Positions 12,073 to 22,741 of a stretch of 64,000 bases of DNA are shown in pieces (the stretch's first letter is position 1; the number at the start of each line of letters is the position of its first letter). The stretch lies in assembly GCA_902805475.1 (NCBI GenBank), contig CADCSX010000014.1, positions 372,001 through 436,000 of the forward strand, written 5' to 3'. The translations under genes were made by a program, and so were the position numbers. The notes beneath the pieces are model-generated. The model worked only from the letters and a program-made list of their open reading frames with translations. It did not search any database and had not been told where the DNA came from. The stretch is from Entonaema liquescens. Its lineage: Eukaryota > Ascomycota > Sordariomycetes > Xylariales > Xylariaceae.

Positions 12073-13752
12073 TCAAATGCCTAGTATTCCGCCAAACCTC
12101 CTAAATCGTAACCCGTCTAAACCCTTGTTGTCTAAATATGGACCGAGCCACGTCGATGAGAGTGGCGCAATTAAGTAGGTGCCGTTCGGCTCCTTGAGAT
12201 ATTCACGGTTCCTCCGATCGGCTGGTGTGTCGCAGGTCGCTATCTGTGTCAGTTCCTCTAGTAATAATCCTCCCTCCATTCCCGCTACGTCCCTAGTTTT
12301 TAGCACCTCATTCTTGCCGTTTAGAAGCCATATAGGTGGCATATAAGTTTTCCACCATATAGCCTGGGTTGCGTCTGGCTGCTTGCTCAGGAATACTTGA
12401 GCTGGCACAATTCCAGCCTGATGATATACCCCCATAAGAAGACCAAGGGCCACATTGAAGCAGATCCAGGTAGCAAGCCAGATCTTCAGGTATGTGGACT
12501 TCTTCGGGAGCTGTACCGACGAGAGCAAAAGGGGCACCGTTGGCAGCAGGAATCGTGCTTCCTGGTGTTGGAAGATTGACAAGACGAGCACCCCTGATAT
12601 TGCCGAGGCCAGCCTAAGTGACAGATATGGCTTCGTGAACAAGAGAGCCACGGCAGGCCCAATAAGCAACGGGAGATTGATCAAGAGATGTTGGTACCAA
12701 GGATGTAATCCATGCTGCGCTAAATTTGAGGGCGAAAGGTTGTATTGTAGGTTGTTTAACGGCGTGATAACAGGATTGTGGTAGAGATCGGACCACGTAA
12801 TAGAGTGCGGAGTGTAAAAAGCCGTGTCCAGAGAAATGGCAATTAAAACTGTTAAGAGCCCCGACGCTGCCATAACGACAAGGGACAAAGGTCTTCAAAA
12901 CTAGGTTAGCGACTCAACTGGTACTTGAACGCACAAAAGGTAAAGAGAAGCTGGTAATAACAACTTACCTAGTTATAAAATGGGGTATCAATCGAAGTCC
13001 AGGAATAAGCAAGAATGCAGGAAAAGTTATCCTATTAAAAACACCAAAGACGGCTATAATTCCAAGCACCGTCGACGCCGCCAGGGCGGATCTTTGTGCG
13101 CGCTTTGGAAGTCAGCTTATAAGTTCAGATACAACCAGAATTTTAGGGGCGAAGCTTACTGAAGCCTCGAGAATGCGCTCAACTAGTATAAGGCACCACA
13201 AAACGACAAGAGTCTCGATCGAGTTAGAGAAAGTATGTGTCTGAAACGTCCAGGTCACATAAGATGACGCCACTAGGAGGGCGGCAACGTTGCGATGTCG
13301 CGGTGACTGGACCAGCTCAAGAATGGCCCAATCCTCCAAAACAAAGCTGAGAATGAACATTACCACCCGCAGCGTCCAAAATACATAAATCGGTGGTATC
13401 TCATTCTCCTCCCCGAAACCGGTCCACAGCCACTTGAGTAAGAGCATGGGCAGCCCGTAGACTGGCCATAATGGGAAGACGCTGCGTATTGGGTGGTCGC
13501 TCGTAAATTCCCAGGTCAGTCGGACCGGGTAGCTGAAGATTTGACCTATTGCACACCGTTTTGTTAGTCTACGATCTTCATGAACAAGGGTGAATAGAGT
13601 CAACTTTAAAAGACCCGGCGTAATAATACGTCCTTGCGCTTACCTGCTATAACTTCAGGACCTTGGAAATTTTCATCCGGATGCAAATAGCTCGGCTTGA
13701 AAGCGAACCATAGTCGTACCAGAATCAGAAACAGATGGGTACGCCTCCACAT
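12073..13752 (-). CDS. SMP3: GPI mannosyltransferase 4 (SMP3/PIG-Z), 4 exons
   Basis: Exons 13752-13644, 13545-13160, 13102-12969 and 12892-12073 join in frame to 482 aa. This is a multi-spanning ER membrane protein of glycosyltransferase family 22. Diagnostic motifs are HPDE after the first membrane helix (about residues 28-31), QTHTFSNSIETLVV in exon 2, NRITFPAFL in exon 3, and HQEARFLLP (the GT22 lumenal signature) in exon 4. SMP3 adds the fourth mannose to the GPI precursor from dolichol-phosphate-mannose, a step needed in fungi before the bridging ethanolamine-phosphate is attached. The exon 4 acceptor is GAAG|A rather than the upstream TAG, because only the former keeps the frame (RPLSLVV). 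Confidence 0.9.
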
Positions 13753-14893
13753 GATTCTACCCGTAGGCGCGCATTTACAATGTTATGTGGGGTATTCAGA
13801 GTGTATAGGATATACGGCTCAGCAAGAGAGAAAATTATAAGTTGTAGTCGTTTGTGATATTGCGGTAGTTGTCGCGTCGCGTCAACCCGTCAATATATAC
13901 ACTCGTTGTTGGTGTCGCGTTTGCGCTATCGCAGCTATCGGGTACGTGGGTGCGGTTTTTCTTTTCTTGTGACTTCTAGGATCACTCAGAATTCGACATG
14001 GCGGCACAGAGTAGACAAGGTATTATGTAGAACAGTAAACAATGCCTATGTATCAAAGAAAGCGACAAAGGGTAAAGGAGTGTGGGTTAAATTTATCCGC
14101 TATTGTCAATAAAAAATATTCAAAGGAGAAAAAAAAATAATATGTAAAATGAAAATTAAGGCAAAGACCGAATATAGCAACAACAATAAATTGCACGCTC
14201 TTGAGATAGTGATATGTATGGTAGGGATGGGAGGTAAGATGACACGGGTCACGAAATAAGATCACAGCATGCATGCTGACATGTTACCATTTCCCGGCAT
14301 TTTGGGTCATTTTGGGAAATCCGCATGCATCCTCTTTCGATCGCTAACTCTGATAAAGTGGAAAGGATATACAAGCCCACCCAAGATACATCCCGTTTTC
14401 CTCGAAGACATTGTACGTACAAACTACAAAACTACATAAAATTACGGATCTCCCATAGAAATCTTACCGTTTGCGGCTAGGGCTGTACTGTTTGGAATTA
14501 GTCTAGAATGCCTTGCATGGATCGATTGCGAAAAAGGAACCGTCAAATCTAAAGGTTATTAACTGGGTCAATTCCTATGTACATTAGTACCTTTTTACTT
14601 CTACATGCCCCTGTTCAAATGATGTACCCTGCTCTAATTTACCCAGAAGAACGATGCATTATGCATACCTAGGTAGGTATCCCTTGTATTGATATTGACT
14701 CGTACGTGGTGTGATATTCGAAATTTTCCTTTATAATCTTATACATATATATCCTTACATAACTAGCCTAATAGTTAATGTATACATAAGTGCTATAAGT
14801 AGGTAGTTTCGTTTAGCTTAACGCCGAACAATAGCAGATCTAATAATTCTAAACTTCGATGATCTCTACTCTAATCTACCCTAATGCCGTACG
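13753..14893. other. Intergenic between SMP3 and LAS21
   Basis: About 1.1 kb: the SMP3 promoter and the LAS21 3' region. It is AT-rich, with a TACCTAGGTAGGTA motif at 14666-14679 and GCATGC palindromes near 14267-14275. No coding frame is credible. Confidence 0.6.
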
Positions 14894-17811
14894 TCATGCG
14901 CAACCGAACCAATATAAAAGACCACCAAATGCTACATTGATAGCGAGATGCTGCCCTAGACTCCATGCCATGCTATACAAATACTTTGGTGAGAACACTG
15001 TCCATATAAACAAATGCGTTCTCAAGGTCATGCAAGCTACCATCACGAACCCAAGAGCCATCGTCACAAACACCGTTAAAATGGCAACGTGCTGCTGAAA
15101 GATGCGACCGTGGCCAGGCTTTACCGAATCCCTGCTTTGAAGGAGCAGCAAGTTTGACGCTGACGTCCACCATACTGGAGCAGCCCAGTTGCTGAGAAAC
15201 GTTAAAACTCCTACGGCAAAGATGTTGAACCCGCTGACACCATTGTACGCATTTGACAGGTCCACGCCGGAGATTGCGTTGGAGCCTCCCATTGCAAAAA
15301 AAGAAGAAAACTGAAGCAGTAGCGACGATATCGTGATATCTACGGCTCCCAAATGGAGCCTATTCAGGTACAAGTAAATGGCCCGAAATAGTAAGAAGAG
15401 GGGCACGTTGGTTACTCGAGACTGTGTCAACGCAAAGAGTGTATACAAGTGATGCAACGTTCGTATCGCTACGCAGATGTTAGCCGGCATTGTACCTCGC
15501 TCCAGGACAAAATGAAACTCACCATCCCCTTTGTATTCCTTAGTCCCCTGCATAAAAAGACTATATAGGGGATATATCGATGTAAGCCCAAGACCGAGGA
15601 ACACCGCCCGTGCTCGGTTCACGAGGGTTGGCCCGTCAAACAAGTCCACAAACGTCTTTGCAAATCCGACAATTAGCTCAGGGGCATCTTCGTTAGTAAA
15701 AGCGAGCTTGAAAGATATTGCTGATATCGCCAGCCCCACAACTATAGAGCCTGAAATGGCAGTTGGGATACCTCGAAGCCCGTTGAACAGTTCGAAAGAT
15801 ACTATCGCATACGTTACGAGAGCAAGAGACCAGAGTAGTTGCGGATTTGGCGCCACAAAACTGGTCACAATATCGGGCTCGCCGGCAAACTTTTGCCCAG
15901 TCTGATTCCACCCTCGAGTCAATCGCATGGCACCTAGCGCGGCTAAGCCCATGGCGAAAGACTTATATGCCGCTCTTGGGGTCCTACTCCTACGTTAGTT
16001 CAATAACAGCGGATCGCAAATCAGTGTAACTTACGATCTAATCGCGAGAAAGAGTAACCATGCTGACGTGGCCCAGTACCAAAAGTGTTGCTCTTCCTCA
16101 ACATAGCTGCTAGCAAACATCATTATGCCGTACAGCACCGTGACGAGCACAAATGGTGCTATGTTAGAAGCCGTTACGGAAGATGAATTCGCTACAGCGT
16201 ATACAGCCGCCGCGGAGGCCACTACTGCTATCACTTCGCCGTAGATGAGCATGGACATATCGTAATTACTCGCCATGCCGCTCATTAAAGTTTGCGCCCT
16301 CGATAACCACTACGATCTGTTAATATGTCGTACCCGATTACGTGATTAATGATTTCAGTATCGCACCTTTGACACATCCATTATCTGGTCCTCGTCCGGA
16401 TTCCCTCTTTCCGAGGCATTTTCAATTACTTGACTGATTTGCTGCCATTCACAGGCTAACTGTTCGGCCCCTGAGCCAGGCCGAGTACAATCAAGACCGG
16501 CCTTTTTACCGGCCGACGACGAACCACTAAAGCTTGCGACAACAATATCAAGGATCTGCCTCGCGTTACGCTCAAGAATTTGGAGTTGGTCCCGTTCTGA
16601 AACAAGTTAGTATAGCATCTACTAATTACGAAGAGGGCTACTTGCTCTCTGGCCAAAAAGGCAGAAAGTCTGCCATAAATGAGCCCAGGTTGTTTTTCGG
16701 TATCGGAAAGCCGAGCAAAGCGGCAAGAGTAGGGGCGAGGTCTGACTGCTCTACGGTGTTGTAATACTGAAAATCTTCGACGAAGTCCGCTGGCACTTTG
16801 GTAGTTTTTGAGATGGACTTTAGTTTAGGTGATACAAACACGAGGGCAGCTGAAGTTTCCCCAGGAGAAGAAGCTCCATGATTACCAGCATCATTCATGC
16901 CGTGATCACCACAGAAAACAAGAAGTGTCGAATGGAGATGCGACTGTGTCTCCATTGCCTCATATATTAAGCGAATAATCCCATCCATCTCTTGCTGTTT
17001 TGGGATCATATTTGGGCCCCGAGGACCAGTCTTGTGGCCAATGTGATCAAGGCCGAGGTAATGGAGAACCATTGTATTCCAATCATCATTGCGCAACTCG
17101 TCGGGTACATGCCTCGTTACGTTGTTGTCAACTTCGGTAAAATCAGAGACGAAGAAGCTCGAAGTACCGTCTGCTCGATCGAATATGCCGGGAAATAATT
17201 TCAACCACGTATCGTCGCCGTACATAACTAGTTTTCCAGATTTCTTTGCCTTCATCTGGGCGAGCCAGGTGTCCTGGACAGCAAGCGTCGAAGATGTGTC
17301 GGCTTCGTCGAAACTTAATATCGCGTCGAGGAAGGAAGGCGTAGAACCAGTAGTAATTGCTTTTATACGAGGCATCGTGATAGTCGGCGACGTAGCATGA
17401 GCGGTGTAGGGAATGGCAACTCCATTTTGAATGAGTCTAGATATTTGTGTTAGTGACTCAGACGTGCCAATCATGTCGCGATTCATTCTAACCCTTGTGT
17501 GAACTCGAAGCCGGAGCCATTGGAATAGACGAAGTCGCTGCGCTGGTCAGTCAGACAAGCGCACGGGTGACGGGTAATCGTTGCGCCAAGTAAACGAACC
17601 TGCGCAAAGCATCGACAACCATGAATATTAGACGATCAAAAGGCGCGTCTGGTGGCGCACCATAGTCGAGGGATTGGTACTCGGCTAAACCAGGCAAGAA
17701 GGGTTTATAGGGAAAGAAACCAACAGCGAAGAGGAGGATTGCGACAGGTATTAGGAGGTTGGCTGCGACAAGAAGTATGGTCGAGAGAGTGAAGACATTA
17801 TGGCGGTACAT
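14894..17811 (-). CDS. LAS21: GPI ethanolamine phosphate transferase 2 (LAS21/GPI7), 7 exons
   Basis: Exons 17811-17600, 17537-17493, 17436-16646, 16596-16367, 16309-16035, 15989-15523 and 15468-14894 give 864 aa, matching the family length of about 830. An N-terminal membrane helix is followed by an alkaline-phosphatase-like lumenal catalytic domain: FMVVDALRSDF near residues 63-73, DHIGHKTGP near 217 and GDHGMND near 264. The C-terminal half is multi-spanning, with FALTQSRVTNVPLFLLF. The enzyme transfers ethanolamine phosphate to the second mannose of GPI anchors in the ER. Intron 3 must use a GC donor (GCAAGT at 16645-16640) to keep frame. Intron 6 (15522-15469, 54 nt) has no stop, so it can be read through. 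Confidence 0.9.
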
Positions 17812-18467
17812 GTCCAATTGTAGCGCATAGGTCAGCTTTTCCGGCTGATTGAAGTTATATTTATTAAGACAAGCTAGGAAATAATTTCACCTATGCTCCA
17901 TTGTCTATCCTGAAGTGAGAATTCGACTAGGACAGCAACTAGAACAAATCAGTTTCGCGATGTTGAAAGCTGAAATTACAGAGCTGATAGATCCACACAT
18001 ACCTAACGTTACACCAAAGGTAAGGTACTTTCATGTGGAAGCGCGAAGGGACAGGTGTACCTATCTTCTCGCCTTACCATACGGTAATAAAGTTAGGTAC
18101 CGTGGGGCATTATATGCATCTACTGAAGTATTCTGTGCAGCCAGGACATTTATGTACCTAGGTAGGTACCTAAGTATGTACCTCTAGCTGTTCAAGTACC
18201 TACCACAAGATCCACTCACCCCACAACCCGATCGGATGTTCGTGCATACCTGTACCGGACCTACCTAAGGTAAAGTAAGTCAAGACCCACTCCCGCCGGT
18301 TCCATCCCACTTCTGGAGCTTTCTAAGTGAAAGCTCAATGTTGCCGCAGGCTTTAATGAATAGTTCTTCCTCTGAAATGTAATCGTCATATTAAAATAAC
18401 AACTCTCTAAGGATTCAATCTGCACCCTAATGTTCCAAGTTAAATTATTCAAGGGCTAAGTCTCACC
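17812..18467. other. Divergent intergenic LAS21 / hypothetical
   Basis: About 650 bp of divergent promoter. It contains a dense TACCTAGGTAGGTACC palindromic stretch at 18154-18180. ORFs here are short and follow the motif; none is supported. Confidence 0.55.
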
Positions 18468-19649
18468 ATGCCGGCTAGTGATCCGCCTGATAACTTTTTT
18501 ATCCGCTTCAAGAATCACATCGACAACAGCATACACCGCGGGCTCCAGACTATTTTCACATTGCCAGTACAGATGGCAAACCGTGAACAAGAATTAGACA
18601 ACAGGCCAACCAATGATCATGATATCGCCCTCCAGCAGAAAAAGCCCCTGAACTCTCCATCAGATTCAAGCATACAAAACCCAGATGACACGAGAGACGC
18701 CGAAGTAAGAGATGTTTATCACTGGGCGATTTCATCTCCATATTCCCCTCTGAATCTTCAGTCCTTACGGCAACCTCGTCCAGCCGACGCACCTCAGGAT
18801 TACCCAGACTGCTTTACCTTCCGAGACGCATTCGAAGATCTACTGGCTGTGAACTCTGGAAAGCCTCTCTCTGACCTCCGAAGGCTTGTATTCGCCAAAC
18901 ATTTTGAACATGTGCGATACTTTCCATGGGGTATGTCTGTTGAAAATTGGGTTGCCGGCGTTGGGCTCCGCGGTCTTTGGAATGCCTATTTCCCCCTCTC
19001 TCCATCGGCTAAACGTGATCTTTCCTACGGCATCATTTCACCCTGGAGGAGTTTGCAGGTAGGAGAAACGGCGTTCCATCAATCGCCGGTGTCAGCATGG
19101 CCCAGTATGATCTTCCCGCCTTGGGAGCATCACCAGTCGGCGCCGTACGGAGACCCAACCAAACATGAAGAAAAGCCAACTGAGCGTGAAGCCGAACCTC
19201 ACGAAGCTGACACAGAATATGATTTATACGAGACCGCTCATCCCGAACCTCCTGCAGAAAATAGGATGGCAGAAGCGAATATTCCTGAATGGCCAAGCCG
19301 TCGGATGAGACCAAGCCAAGCTACCAATTCCTATGATCCTGATGACGGGACTGTGACCCAGACAACCGAAACGCCGGACGGCGGTAAGATCGTGAAGACC
19401 ATCCAACAACACAACTCGAAATTTGGGAACAAAGTCACAACTGTCACAAAACAGTACGATGCTGCTGGCGAGCTGGTCTCAACAAGCCGGACAAGCAACT
19501 GGTCATGGTCGTATCAATCTCCGGGAGTATCCTCAGGTTCCTATGACGATGAGGAATTCGAATCAGATGGCGATACTACGTGGTCCGATGAGAAGGAAGG
19601 AAACCCAACGAGGAAGGATCACAAGCCTAGTGGCTGGTTTTGGAAATAG
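18468..19649 (+). CDS. Conserved-looking hypothetical protein
   Basis: Single-exon ORF of 393 aa from an ATG in CACCATG context. I do not recognise a named domain. The N-terminal 30 residues are amphipathic and aromatic (DNFFIRFKNHIDNSI). The central part (about residues 118-200) is rich in Trp, Phe and Tyr and looks folded. A charged linker follows, and the C-terminal quarter contains a repeated beta-like stretch (TETPDGGKIVKTI, then NKVTTVTKQYDAAGELV). There are no obvious membrane spans or signal peptide. Codon use resembles that of neighbours, which supports a real gene. Its function is unknown. Confidence 0.7.
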   Translation: MPASDPPDNFFIRFKNHIDNSIHRGLQTIFTLPVQMANREQELDNRPTNDHDIALQQKKPLNSPSDSSIQNPDDTRDAEVRDVYHWAISSPYSPLNLQSLRQPRPADAPQDYPDCFTFRDAFEDLLAVNSGKPLSDLRRLVFAKHFEHVRYFPWGMSVENWVAGVGLRGLWNAYFPLSPSAKRDLSYGIISPWRSLQVGETAFHQSPVSAWPSMIFPPWEHHQSAPYGDPTKHEEKPTEREAEPHEADTEYDLYETAHPEPPAENRMAEANIPEWPSRRMRPSQATNSYDPDDGTVTQTTETPDGGKIVKTIQQHNSKFGNKVTTVTKQYDAAGELVSTSRTSNWSWSYQSPGVSSGSYDDEEFESDGDTTWSDEKEGNPTRKDHKPSGWFWK

Positions 19650-19945
19650 TTTCAAATTTGAACATGTCTCACCTTGAATTCTTATAGTAATAGCATCACT
19701 CCTAATGTTCGAGGGGCGTATATCTATCGTATACCCACATAGCTCGCATCAGCATCACAACGCGCTTATCGTGCATAATCTCAACTTAGCAGGAATAATT
19801 ACTATTGGAAGTCTGTGTTAGAGTTATCAACTAGATAGTTATGATTTAAGCTCGCTAGGCTTGGATAGCAGCCAGATACCACACTTCGATCAATTCTAAT
19901 GCCGTGCCTGAGCCTTCTTCTTCCTTGTCATCCGTTTCCTCGCAA

Positions 19946-22138
19946 TTATTTTCTGTTGTAAAGCCTCCTTAGCCGAGACTTCCTCACCCGCCTTAGCTCC
20001 AGAACCATCATCTGCTCCTTGTCCCCTTTCTGCTTTTGCCACTTCCCATTTGATACAGAGAAGTCTTTCCCTCTCAATTGGTGTTTCGAATCTTTCCCAT
20101 GCCCGCTTGAGTTTCGGTCATCAGGGCGTTGACCACTTCGAAATGCGCGTTGCCTCTCCTGGTTGTCTTTTCTTCTCGCTACAACCTGGGCGTTCTCAAT
20201 AGCAAACTCGACAATCAGCCGTTGCGTTTTCCCCGTGGGGCTCTTCAGCGCGTGCCCATTCAACCACCGTAAACCCATGAGTGCCCATCGGTGTGAGGAG
20301 TATTCGATGAAACCGTAGCCTCGGCTTTTACTAGCACCGTCCACTTCGGGTACCTTTGAACCCTCCTTGTTCTCGAACACTATCTTTGCCTGCTTGACTA
20401 TACCCTTGCCCTTCTCCTTGCGCCGGCGCTCGGCCTCCTTATCTTCCTCTCCGCCTCGAGCATTCTCCTCTTTCGAAAGTGGCTCTCTTCGACCCTCCTT
20501 GACATCCTTAGCGAAGCCAACAACAGCTTCGCGGGCCAAGGCCTTAAGCTTCTTTGAATCTAAATCGCGGGGGATATTACGGATCGCCAAACGAGTGAGA
20601 CTTAGATGTAGACTAGGGTTGTTTTGGATAAGCTTTTTCCGTTGGGCGGCGCTTTCTTCGCGAATTTTGATATCTAAGGGAGCAAGCATAGCATAGAGAG
20701 GCGAGTCCTTCATGAGAGCACCTTCGGATAACAAGTATAGCCGACGCTTGTCCTTTTCCTTGCCAAGCCTGGCAGCAGCGCCCTTCTCTGCGAGGTGGCT
20801 TGCTTCGTCTTTGCTTACAGCCTGCGATACTTGGAGGATACGACCGTCCATAGTGTATTTGCCCTCCTCATCTGCTAGTTCGTTCTGCAGAATCGATTTT
20901 TTGTTCGGTATTGCAGATTGCTGGACACGAGGCGCGCCCTTAAGACAGGCCTTTGAATCAGATTCGCTGACAAAACAAACGAAGCCTGTGCCAGCCGGCC
21001 GGTCAGTCGCGCGATCGACTACGATGCGAGCGTACCTAACGCGCCCGAACTGTTCGAAGTGAGATTTCAGCTCCGCATCTGTGGCTGTAAATGGTAGGTT
21101 GCGAATGAAAATAGTCGACTTATTATCTGTCATAAACGGCTTCTTGGAGGTAGATTCGTTTTCTAATGTAGCGCCGCCTTCGTTGTCAGCATCTTCTTCA
21201 GACTTATCGTCGTCTGGGTTGGCATCGCTGTCTTCATCCTCTAGGTTTTCCATATGGTTTTTCATGAAATTTTTTATATCCTCGTCCTCTTCGTCCTCTT
21301 CGCTTTCGTCTTTCTCGCTTTGATCTTTGTCTGACTTCGTATCATCATTCTCCAATGCTTTGTCCGAGTCCCTAGGCTTATTCTTCTTACTCGAGCTGTC
21401 GTCTATATCTTGATGCTGCTTCTGTTGCTCCCATGTCTGCTTATCAACAGCCCAGTCGACTGCTAGGGTTCTACCATCAACGGTTTTACCGTTAATAGCC
21501 TCTATAGCCCTTTCCGCATTCTTTCGACCACGCATAGTGATGAAACCAAAACCAGAGAGTTTTCCTTTGGCATTTGGAAGATCGGCATATTTTACCTTTC
21601 CAAATCCCTGGAATAAGGCCGCCAGTTGATCTGACTTCTTGATACTCCAGGGCAAGTTTCGAACGATCAACTTGGGTGCTTTCCGAGCTTCGGCCAGCGT
21701 TGCTTGCCTCTCAGCCTTCTTCGCAGCGGCATCTATCGATTCGGAACCCGATTGGCGGTGCCGGGGCTCTGCGATCTCCAGCACTAGTGGGCGACCATCT
21801 AGCTTCTGTTTGTCAAGCTTTTCTTTAGCCTCTTTAGCATCGTCGGCGTCGGTGAAAGTAACGAATCCATAACCGCGAGAAGCCTTGGTTTGGGGGTCAA
21901 GAATGACGGTGGCATGCTTGACGGGATAATGTTGAGAGAAGAATTCGGTCAAAGTCTCTGCAGTGGCTGTAGGTGCAAGTGATCGTATGAAGAGAGACCT
22001 GCTCTGTTCAACCCGAGCTTTCTTGGTAGGCGGCTCGACAGTGGAATCAACATCTTTGGAAGGTAAACTTGAGTTTGAGTCTAAACCAGACACCCTAGAC
22101 CTTTTCAGATCACTACTCCCACCCATTTTCACTTTCAT
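19946..22138 (-). CDS. NOP4: Nucleolar RNA-binding protein NOP4/RBM28, four RRMs
   Basis: Open frame of 730 aa from the ATG at 22138; a longer upstream frame lacks an ATG, and a second ATG lies at 22126. There are four RNA recognition motifs. RRM1 begins near residue 48 (SLFIRSL...GYGFVTF), RRM2 near 150 (LIVRNLPW...GFGFITM) and RRM3 near 345 (IFIRNLPF...GTGFVCF). RRM4 is divergent, near 515-655, with RGYGFIEY. An acidic linker (residues about 260-330) separates RRM2 from RRM3. Nop4 is needed for 27S pre-rRNA processing and 60S subunit assembly in the nucleolus. The last 30 residues of this frame look like noise, whereas another frame of the same DNA encodes a basic tail ending at 19896 (see findings). 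Condensin CAP-G is transcribed divergently. Confidence 0.9.
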   Translation of the reverse strand: MKVKMGGSSDLKRSRVSGLDSNSSLPSKDVDSTVEPPTKKARVEQSRSLFIRSLAPTATAETLTEFFSQHYPVKHATVILDPQTKASRGYGFVTFTDADDAKEAKEKLDKQKLDGRPLVLEIAEPRHRQSGSESIDAAAKKAERQATLAEARKAPKLIVRNLPWSIKKSDQLAALFQGFGKVKYADLPNAKGKLSGFGFITMRGRKNAERAIEAINGKTVDGRTLAVDWAVDKQTWEQQKQHQDIDDSSSKKNKPRDSDKALENDDTKSDKDQSEKDESEEDEEDEDIKNFMKNHMENLEDEDSDANPDDDKSEEDADNEGGATLENESTSKKPFMTDNKSTIFIRNLPFTATDAELKSHFEQFGRVRYARIVVDRATDRPAGTGFVCFVSESDSKACLKGAPRVQQSAIPNKKSILQNELADEEGKYTMDGRILQVSQAVSKDEASHLAEKGAAARLGKEKDKRRLYLLSEGALMKDSPLYAMLAPLDIKIREESAAQRKKLIQNNPSLHLSLTRLAIRNIPRDLDSKKLKALAREAVVGFAKDVKEGRREPLSKEENARGGEEDKEAERRRKEKGKGIVKQAKIVFENKEGSKVPEVDGASKSRGYGFIEYSSHRWALMGLRWLNGHALKSPTGKTQRLIVEFAIENAQVVARRKDNQERQRAFRSGQRPDDRNSSGHGKDSKHQLRGKDFSVSNGKWQKQKGDKEQMMVLELRRVRKSRLRRLYNRK

Positions 22139-22741
22139 AAGCAAGTTTCTCTGACAATCGATACTTGCGAAATGACGATGGCGCAAATGAATGTAGCTTG
22201 GAGGGAATTGAAAATTATAAGTCTAAGAGGAAAAAGCCCGATAAGTAAAATTATCGATAACGATAGTGGAAGTTAAGTACATCTCAGACCCATGCTGATT
22301 GAATTTGGTACGGATTCATAATTACTGAGCCTGTTAAACGTGCCGACTTGTGTAACCGTGCAATACGGCGCGGGGTAGAAAACGGAATTGCTTGGCAGTT
22401 GTCCTAGCAACCGTTTTGGTGTATTGATTTGCTTAGGTACTTCTTATTGGCGTAGGGAAAGTTGCGCCAGCACACAAAAAAATACCTTACCCTTGTATTT
22501 GTAAATGTTCAGAGCAATAGTGGGGATGCAATTGTATCGCGATACCCTTTGCGCGTCAACTTTGTTACGTATTATTTGCACAAGAACTAAATTTGTTATA
22601 TCTTCAATTTCCCCATACACCTTATTACTTAAATCTATCATATCCTTCAGCGCATATTACTCGCCGCCCAAGGCTTAGGTTCTGCGGGGGTAAATACAAG
22701 AAAACTAAACTAATATATGTAACTGAACAATTCCATTCAAT
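22139..22741. promoter_or_regulatory. Divergent promoter NOP4/CAP-G
   Basis: About 600 bp between the two ATGs, moderately AT-rich. A palindrome-like ATTATCGATAACGAT lies near 22250. No specific factor site is convincing. A 65-aa minus-strand frame here is not supported. Confidence 0.5.
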
